Assembly: GCA_963921825.1 (NCBI GenBank)
Contig: OY997592.1
Location: 63,818,336 to 63,882,335 of the forward strand
Direction of reading: 5' to 3'
Source of the DNA: Erodium maritimum
Lineage: Eukaryota; Streptophyta; Magnoliopsida; Geraniales; Geraniaceae
Length of the DNA stretch: 64,000 nt
Below are positions 56,938-64,000 of this stretch, piece after piece (positions within the stretch are counted from its first letter, which is position 1; each line of letters opens with the position of its first letter). The position numbers and the translations under genes are program-made. The notes beneath the pieces were generated by a model. It saw only the letters and a program-made list of their open reading frames with translations. It was not told the origin of the DNA and ran no database searches.

Positions 56938-57905
56938 CTTGTCCCGCTCCTTTTCCTCGGTCGTTGCGGCTAACAGCTATTGTTTCTCTTGGACAACACA
57001 GTGAGTTCCTCCACCTTTTGAGAGGATTCGAGGGACGTGGATCTGGATGGACCGACAAGATCACTGAGCCGCCAGATCCTCACTTTCTTCCTAAGTCCAG
57101 CCTGGAATTGTCCCTTAGATGTGTCGACCTGCATGGTGATCCCGTCAATCTCCAAGAGCTTCTTTTCCATGATGGTGGGTGACGTGTCATCGACACCAAA
57201 CTCTTGCGTGACGGCTAGGGTATTAATGAAGTCCTATAGGGATGCTAAGAACTTTTCTTGAAAAAGACAGGAGAGTTAAAGCAAATAGTTAATTGCAAGT
57301 AGTAATTGAAACATACAATTTAATTTAATGCATTGTTTTAATTATGGAAATCTTACCACCGCAACCCCCCATATCCTGGTCGGGGAGTACATGTCATTAG
57401 CAGGGAAACACCACAATTTAACGTTAGTGTGGGGAGTGAGAGACTCGTTCGTCTTAAAGACTTTGTATCCCGCCTCATAACTGTGCAACGACCTACTTAC
57501 CCTATGAGTTTTCAACTCATTCCTTTTCCGAGCCACCTTACCATGATCCAAATTGACCAAACATTTGCAAAGTCATCACATTTTAAGAAATGAATCTTAT
57601 ACAAAACACAAAATAAAATAATGAGAACCATATAATTACCTCGTCCACGTCTTACTCCTAATAGTCACGAATGAACCTCAATTGGTCGAGGCAAGTAAGG
57701 AACTCCAACAGGACGACATCATACGAGTTGTTGCTTTTCTTCAACTCATCCTCCTTATACGTCGTCCACCACGCTTTGCACTCGTTTTTCTATTTTGAGT
57801 ACTAGTCCTTTGTGGTGCTCACCATATAAACCCTTAGCGGTTCGTAGTCTTCTGATTTGGGGAGCAGGGACTTAAAAATACAAGTAACTTGAACATTAGT
57901 CCCTA
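56938..57905 (-). repeat. Duplicated block K, copy 1 (decayed coding-like)
   Basis: It is nearly identical to 62022-62990. Minus-strand frames (KLLEIDGITMQVDTSKGQFQ; GYKVFKTNESLTPHTNVKLW) recur in both copies, so they descend from one coding-like sequence. The protein family was not recognised; a TE accessory protein is possible. Stops break the longer reading. Confidence 0.75.
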
Positions 57906-58547
57906 AATATATCAAACATAATAAATTAAGAAGAAATTGAAAATTATGTAGTATTGACGGTTAACCGTTCCCAAAGGACCAACAGTCCTTATATTGAGAG
58001 TCTGGACCACTTCGCTACCATCGGAATAGTGATGCGAGTGATTAATCCGATTTCCATAATGAGATGGTGCTCCCTAATCTAACAGTTAGGCTTCTTTTCC
58101 ACAACATTCTAGCATATCCGTAACTCCCTATGTGCGGATAATCTTCTCACTTGGCGCGGTCATGGAAATTCACCTCTTATCGTCCCTCTTCTTCTCTCCA
58201 CTACTAACGAGTTCAGCTAGAGTAATGTTGCAGTCGCCAACGACTTTCTTACTAGACCAGCGGATGTTGGGGGCCTTCTTACCACCCGAGATTGACGTCA
58301 TCGATTCGGTAGCATCAACGAGCACGTCCAACAACATCGGAAAATTACGGCTATCCCCCTCCCCCATATTAACGCAGCCGAGGAATCCTGTTCAGCTGTA
58401 TTTGGGACCCGCTGATTTTCATTGAGGAACTGAAATACGGACACTTGCTTCGGCATCATGCATTTCAAAAACGTAAAACCATCCATTACAATACTACATT
58501 TAAATCATATTTAATTAAATAAGATTAAAAATAATAAAAGCTATATG
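57906..58547. other. Block K segment found only in copy 1
   Basis: Sequence between the duplicated block and the hAT-like insertion. The corresponding place in copy 3 (62996-63402) holds unrelated AT-rich DNA. No gene was recognised. Confidence 0.45.
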
Positions 58548-59905
58548 CAGGGTCGGCCCAATGATCATTGGGCCTAAAGCGAGAATTGATCGATGTCTTT
58601 TTCTCTTTATGAAAGAATATAATAAAAAAAATAAGTAAACATGTTCGTATAGAAAGATTATACTAGATGATATTGAACAAATGAGCTTGAACATCTACTT
58701 ATAACACTCAAAATCTAAAATGAATGATGAAGATTAATTTTTAACAAGACAACCTCCATGGATAAGGCGTACCGTTTAGAATTCTATACAAAAATCTAAA
58801 AGCTTAAGGATTCACATTTATTTATAAACATGATACATTCATGTCAAGTTAAAATATGACAGGTTCAAGATAATTCTAGACAGTTACACCAAATTTGCTA
58901 GCTTATATGTGACGTCGTCTATGACTAGCAATTATCATCAATCTCTAAATATTTCCTTACTTCAAATCTTTTCTAGACAATTTATAGTGTATATTAGTAA
59001 CCCCGGTTTTGAATATTGTCAAATACACCAGGACTCATGCTTTTAGTCCATGAACTCCATGGATTATTCTTCGATAAATGATCTTCTTTTTACTAAATAT
59101 ATTCGTACACAAACTAGACATTCTAGCACCGGTTGTTAATATGTGCATGTCTTGTTTCCTTTTCAATAAGACAATGTTGATATTCTTTAATATTCATCTT
59201 TAGATGTATAGTTTCATTATTTAAATGTCTGGGAAATTGGTTTATAAAACACTAAGGGAAGTATGAGATATCAAATCAAGCATTCAATGAATTTCTCTTA
59301 TGTTTGTTTTGTATTCTTTCTGCTCAGATCGGACATCTATATCCAATATTGGATTTTCTTTTTCAACTTTGACATCTTACTTTTCCATATTATTTTTCTT
59401 TGAACATTTTCGTAATGGAGTTGATAAATTGATTGTTCCTCAAAGAAGTACTATAGTGTATTGATATATAAATATCCGCGCTTTTTTTTTGATATGTTCC
59501 ATTGTTTTTTATCCCTGTTTTTAATTCAATAATCATTGATAAATGAAACTTACATGTTATGTTTCGTTAACGATAGTTTTTCACTGCGAAATAAACATCC
59601 ATATAGATGTTAGAATGTTCAACCATCAAGAAAAATTATCTTTCATATGGATGAAAAATGTGTTTCCGAAAAACAAATTTGAATAGAGATCAAAATTAGG
59701 CATAACTAGTATTAAATTTTAATTTCAAGATTAGAAGTCTAATATTTTCACTTGATTAAGTTTGATCAAATAATAACATATCTTTAATTATATGGGGTAT
59801 TTTTCACCCGATGCCTTAAACGGCTTCTTATTTATTTGACGGGGCCTTTTCTAATCGGTGGCCTTAATCGATTGCTTAACTCGCTTAAAGCTTAAGCCGG
59901 CCCTG
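58548..59905. mobile_element. Non-autonomous hAT-like transposon, 1358 bp
   Basis: The ends CAGGGTCGGCCCAATG and CTTAAGCCGGCCCTG are imperfect inverted repeats of the CAGGGCCGGC type. It is flanked by the 8-bp duplication GCTATATG / TCTACATG (58540-58547, 59906-59913; 6 of 8 match), the length used by hAT transposases. The unfilled site GCTACATG is preserved at 63410-63417 in the sister block. The interior is AT-rich and lacks a transposase. Confidence 0.85.
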
Positions 59906-60815
59906 TCTACATGTATACGTGAATACTGCATATTCACATATGGATTCTGTTATTCATTAACAATTTTAGAATGAAAATAACCAAGACGTTGCAGAGTAAT
60001 AACGTGACATATTGAATATAAAAGAATTCGAAAATTTGGGAAGTGAATAGTGGATTTTAGGTGATCCTTTGCATGTACCTCAATTAACATATATGAGGTT
60101 TGAACCAGAGCAACACAACTCTCTCGCACCACTTATTAAGATCTATGTCTGAAGAAAACTGTATCTTTATAGAACTACTTACGTGTGTCCTAATCGTCGA
60201 TAATCTGTCGGTTTAGTTACGTCGCCGCCTGCACCCATGTGCTTCTCAGAAATCCTCCTTATATCATCCTTCTTCGGTGTTGGAGTCTCCATTAAAACCC
60301 CGACGTCGAAGAAAACCCTTTTTGCAGCCTCTTCCACCACCATTCTCTACATATGAGCCGCCCCTCTCAACGGAGATCGCTCCATTCACCCTTGGTTCTA
60401 CCGTTCCGCTAGAAAAACATAAGAGAGGCCGGCTATTGAAGGTGTCTTCAGTTGCTTCCTTGACAGGAAACCCACAACCACCATCTCATACACTAGTTCC
60501 TCTACTTGCAAAACTTAGGCTCGTTGTCTCTTCCCCTCTGAGCCCTAGGCCTGATAGCCCTTCGTCTCCGTTAAAGGTTCTCCCCTCTCTTGGCGAGGCC
60601 CCGATACTCCCACTATGTTGGGATCCTCTCTGGGGAAAGGCTCCAATGGTGGATCACGGAAGGGTGGCGGTTGAAGAGCTGCTTGAAGGGACCGCAACCC
60701 CTAATGCGACGAAAATATCTCTTGTCCCACTCCTTTTCCTCGGTCGTTGCGGCTAACAGCTATTGTTTCTCTTGGACAGCACAGTGAGTTCCTCCACCTT
60801 TTGAGAGGATTCGAG
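59906..60815 (+). repeat. Duplicated block K, copy 2
   Basis: 59914-60465 matches 63418-64000 and 60465-60815 matches 61768-62110. The plus frame 60277-60756 (Pro-rich) recurs in truncated form in the other copies, but shows no domain and is treated as repeat sequence rather than a gene. Confidence 0.8.
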
Positions 60816-61766
60816 GTTGGACAGATACCGTGGATATTGAGTGATGTGAGGAGCTACGACTCGGCAGATCCTACGGGATATTGAGTGATGTGAGGAGCTA
60901 CGGCTCGGCAGATCCTACGGGATATTGAGTGATGTGAGGAGCTACGGCTCGGCAGATCCTACGGGATATTGAGTGATGTGAGGAGCTACGGCTCGCCAGA
61001 TCCTTTGGGATATTGATTCTAGTTACTTAAGGTTTCACCCCAAGGAACTGCGTCCCAGTGGAGCACTACTTGGTTCCCTATGACATATGGTCCTTAGGTG
61101 GCATTTCCGAATTGGTTTCGGTGCCCCAGTGCATATACCTCCTCTGGACCGAGGGAAAATCTGATATGATGTGGATACTCTAGGGGATCGGAATATGGGA
61201 ACCGAGGTGATCCCAGAATCTATCCATGGATCGGAGGCTTGAGAAAGCAAGTGGTCGGCAAGATACTGTTATTTCCCAGTTTACTCTTATTGAGGCTTTA
61301 AATTATTTATTATGAATTTCTTTACGTTATGGTTACCTTGATACTATTGCGTAGTTGTAATCGTTTCCGTTTCCATATTACTTCTTATTTATCTTATTGC
61401 ATTGTTGTTCGAATTACTTTTGTAAGCAGTTTATCTTTGACTTAAGGGTTGAGTTATTAAGGTTTTTCCTACTGAGCGTAGCTCATCCACTTTGGTTTCT
61501 AACTGTTTTACAGGCGTACCAGATGTCTAGGGAGGTCGAGGCTCGAGAGCTTTTGGACTTCTTTGGGTTTTACTAGAGTTATGTTGGTCTCATGTATTTT
61601 AAACATTACTTATTTGACTCATTTTAAGTTTTGGAACTATTTATAGTTGTTGATTTCAGAGAGCTTACCTTAATATTATAAAAGTTTTAGTATTTAATTA
61701 TTGCTTTTCCACTATTAATTACGGTCACGTCTCGAGTCCGGTAAATACCGGATTTGGGGCGTGACA
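60816..61766 (+). mobile_element. Truncated Ty3/gypsy LTR (Del/Tekay-like)
   Basis: The right border ends GGATTTGGGGCGTGACA. The preceding phrase CTGAGCGTAGCTCATCC, followed by GTTTTACAGGCG, is typical of plant Del/Tekay LTRs. The left border is not a clean TG end, and no internal gypsy domains are present. It sits between two copies of a 345-bp piece of block K. Confidence 0.65.
60833..61008 (+). repeat. Four 44-bp tandem repeats inside the gypsy LTR
   Basis: Units begin GATATTGAGTGATGTGAGG at 60833, 60877, 60921 and 60965, with a fifth truncated start at 61009. Units 2 and 3 look identical; unit 1 and unit 4 differ at one to a few bases. Confidence 0.93.
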
Positions 61767-62995
61767 AAACCCACAACCGCCATCTCCTACACCAGTTCCT
61801 CTACTTGCAAAACTTAGGCTCGTTGTCTCTTCCCCTCCGAGGCCTAGGCCTGCTAGCCCTTCGTCTCCGTTGAAGGTTCGCCCCTCTCTTGGTGAGGCCC
61901 CGATACTCCCACTATGTTGGGATCCTCTTTGGGGCAAGGCTCCAATGGTGGATCATGGAAGGGTGGCGGTTGAAGAGCTGCTTGAAGGGACCGCAACCCC
62001 TAATGCGACGAAAATATCTCTTGTCCCGCTCCTTTTCCTCGGTCGTTGCGGCTAACAGCTATTGTTTCTCTTGGACAACACAGTGAGTTCCTCCACCTTT
62101 TGAGAGGATTCGAGGGACGTGGATTTGGATGGACCGACAAGATAACTAAGCCGCCAGATCCTCACTTTCTTCCTAAGTCCAGCCTGGAATTGTCCCTTAG
62201 ATGTGTCGACCTGCATGGTGATCCCGTCAATCTCCAAGAGCTTCTTCTCCATGATGGTGGGTGACATGTCATCGACACCGAACTCTTGCGTGACGGCTAG
62301 GGTATTAATGAAGTCCTCTTGGGATGCTAAGAACTTTTCTTGAAAAAGACGGGAGAGTTAAAGCAAATAGTTAATTGCAAGTAGTAATTGAAACTTACAA
62401 TTTAATTTAATGCATCGTTTAAATTATGGAAATCTTACCACCGCCACCACCCCCCCCCCCCCCATATATCCTGGTCGGGGAGTATAGGTCATTAGCAGGG
62501 AAATACCACAATTTAACGTTAGTGTGGGGAGTGAGAGACTCGTTCGGCTTAAAGACTTTGTATCCCGCCTCATAACTGTGCAACAACCTACTTCCCCCAT
62601 GAGTTTTCAACTCATTCTTTTTGAGCCACCTTACCATGATCCAAATTGACCAAACATTTGCAAAGTCGTCACATTTTAAGAAATTTATCTTATACAAAAC
62701 ACAAAATAAAATAAAGAGAACCATGTAATTACCTCGTCCACGTCTTACTCCTAATAGTCACGAATGAACCTCCATTGGTCGAGGCAAGTGAGGAACTCCA
62801 ACAGGACGACATCATACGAGTTGTTGCTTTTCTTCAACTCATCCTCCTTATACGCCCGCCACCACGCTTTGCACTCGTTTTTCTATTCTGAGTACTAGTC
62901 CTTTGTGGTGCTCTCTATATAAACCCTTAGTGGTTCGTAGTCTTCTGATTTGGGGAGCAGGGACTGAAAAATACAAGTAACTTGAACATTAGTTA
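61767..62995. repeat. Duplicated block K, copy 3
   Basis: It starts at AAACCCACAACC, matching 60467 onward, and continues through the part matching 56938-57905. A run of 14 C (62450-62463) interrupts the region where copy 1 has CAACCCCCC, a probable slippage site or assembly error. Confidence 0.8.
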
Positions 62996-63402
62996 CAACT
63001 TTGTGGTTCGTCCATCATATGTATTTTTTAAATTAAAATCTGAATTTTCGAAAAGTAAAAATAATTTTCATAAAAAATATTGAATTTATAAAAAAAACTG
63101 ATTTTATTTTTAAAATAGTGAAATTTTCATTTTAACACCCTAACAATAAATGGTATTTTTGTCATTTCACTTATTTTCAAGTTCTGAGCCAATGGCATGA
63201 GTTTGTAAATTTGAGTAATGGTTAGGGGTATTATGGTCTTTTTACCTTTTTTTCATCCAAACTAACATAAATTTAACGGTTGGGTAATAAAGTGAAATTA
63301 AATGTTTGGTTTAGGTATGAAAGTACAAAAAATTTATGTCAGAGTATCAAAGTGAAATTAAATGTTTGACAGGATATTAAAGTGAAATTTTCCCTAAAGT
63401 AT
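62996..63402. other. AT-rich insert in block K copy 3
   Basis: It replaces the segment seen in copy 1. Phrases such as AAAGTGAAATTAAATG repeat near 63290-63380. No gene or clear element ends were seen. Confidence 0.4.
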
Positions 63403-64000
63403 AATAAAAGCTACATGTATACGTGAATACTGCATATTCACATATGGATTCTGTTATTCATTAACAATTTTAGAATTATAATAACCAACACGTTGCAGAG
63501 TAATAAAGTGACATTTTCAATATAAAAGAATTCGAAAATTTGGGAAGTGAATAATGGATTTTAAGTGATCCTTTGCATGTACCTCAATTAACATATATGA
63601 TGTTCTAACCAGAGCAACACAACCCTCTCGCACCACTTATAGAACTACTTATGTGTGTCCTAATCATAGACAATCTATCGGTTTAGTTACGTCGCCGCCT
63701 GCACCCATGTGCTTCTCGAAAATCCTCCTTATCATCCCTCTTCGGTGCTGGAGTCTCCATTAAAACCCCAACGTCGAAGGAAACCAAAACAAACACTAGC
63801 GGGAACCCTTTTGCAGCCTCTTCCACCACCATTCTCTACATCTGAGCCGCCCCTCTCAACAGAGATCGCTCAATTCACCCTTGGTTCTACCGTGACGCTA
63901 GCGAAACATAAGAGAGGTCGGCTGGTGAAGGTGTCTTCAGTTGCTTCCTAGACAAGCAATCCACAACCGTCATCTCCTACACCACTTCCTATGCTTGCAA
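63403..64000 (+). repeat. Duplicated block K, copy 4, cut by the window end
   Basis: It matches 58534-58547 plus 59914-60480, that is the block K sequence without the hAT-like insertion. Differences include a 21-bp insertion near 63785. It runs off the window. Confidence 0.85.

Noticed and set aside
60277-60756. 159-aa Pro-rich frame as a host gene
   Set aside because: It is part of block K, recurs truncated in the other copies and has no domain.

Overview
This is a 64-kb stretch of a plant nuclear genome, almost certainly a eudicot. The evidence is AT-rich spacer, GT-AG introns, a full-size ABCG (PDR-type) transporter gene, a MINDY-type deubiquitinase gene, and nested plant Ty1/copia, Ty3/gypsy, L1-like LINE, hAT-like and CACTA-like elements. 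The species cannot be named from the sequence.

Only two host genes are supported. (1) 1331-13082 (+) is a PDR/ABCG transporter with 21 exons. All exons join in frame into a predicted 1390-aa protein, although a complete antisense copia element (7446-12542, TSD GGCCT) sits in the last intron. The first ATP-binding domain has Asn where the Walker B catalytic Glu is expected. (2) 18860-25479 (+) is a MINDY-3/FAM188A-like deubiquitinase with 7 exons and 599 aa. It has an N-terminal UIM, the Gln/Cys and His catalytic motifs and an EF-hand-like segment.

The rest is layered transposable elements. 13.1-18.8 kb holds old repeats, including two copies of an unnamed dispersed family (a third lies inverted at 32.3 kb) and an element with 126-bp inverted ends around a ~289-bp tandem repeat. 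26.8-30.1 kb is a decayed LINE on the minus strand. 33195-40626 is a full-length LINE on the minus strand with a 12-bp TSD and ORF1 and ORF2. 40890-42499 is a short LINE-like insertion. 44.5-48.8 kb is a decayed copia split by an ORF1-only LINE (45774-47881) that has an intact RRM protein. 49.0-52.8 kb is a LINE fragment split by a 2.2-kb TG...CA element built as an ~820-bp-arm palindrome. 53357-55303 is a non-autonomous retroposon with a 15-bp TSD. 56.2-64 kb is a set of near-identical repeat blocks interrupted by a hAT-like element and a gypsy LTR fragment.

The most interesting signal is a shared 3' architecture. Three non-LTR elements (33.2, 47.8 and 53.4 kb) end in a hairpin with a 5-nt loop placed 27-28 nt before the poly(A). 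The stem sequences are unrelated but pairing is kept. A fourth element (42.4 kb) has a similar hairpin farther from its tail. This suggests a common reverse-transcriptase recognition element and trans-mobilisation of the partners that lack a reverse transcriptase. Exon boundaries, TSDs and element ends were read by eye; similarity statements are visual, not computed.
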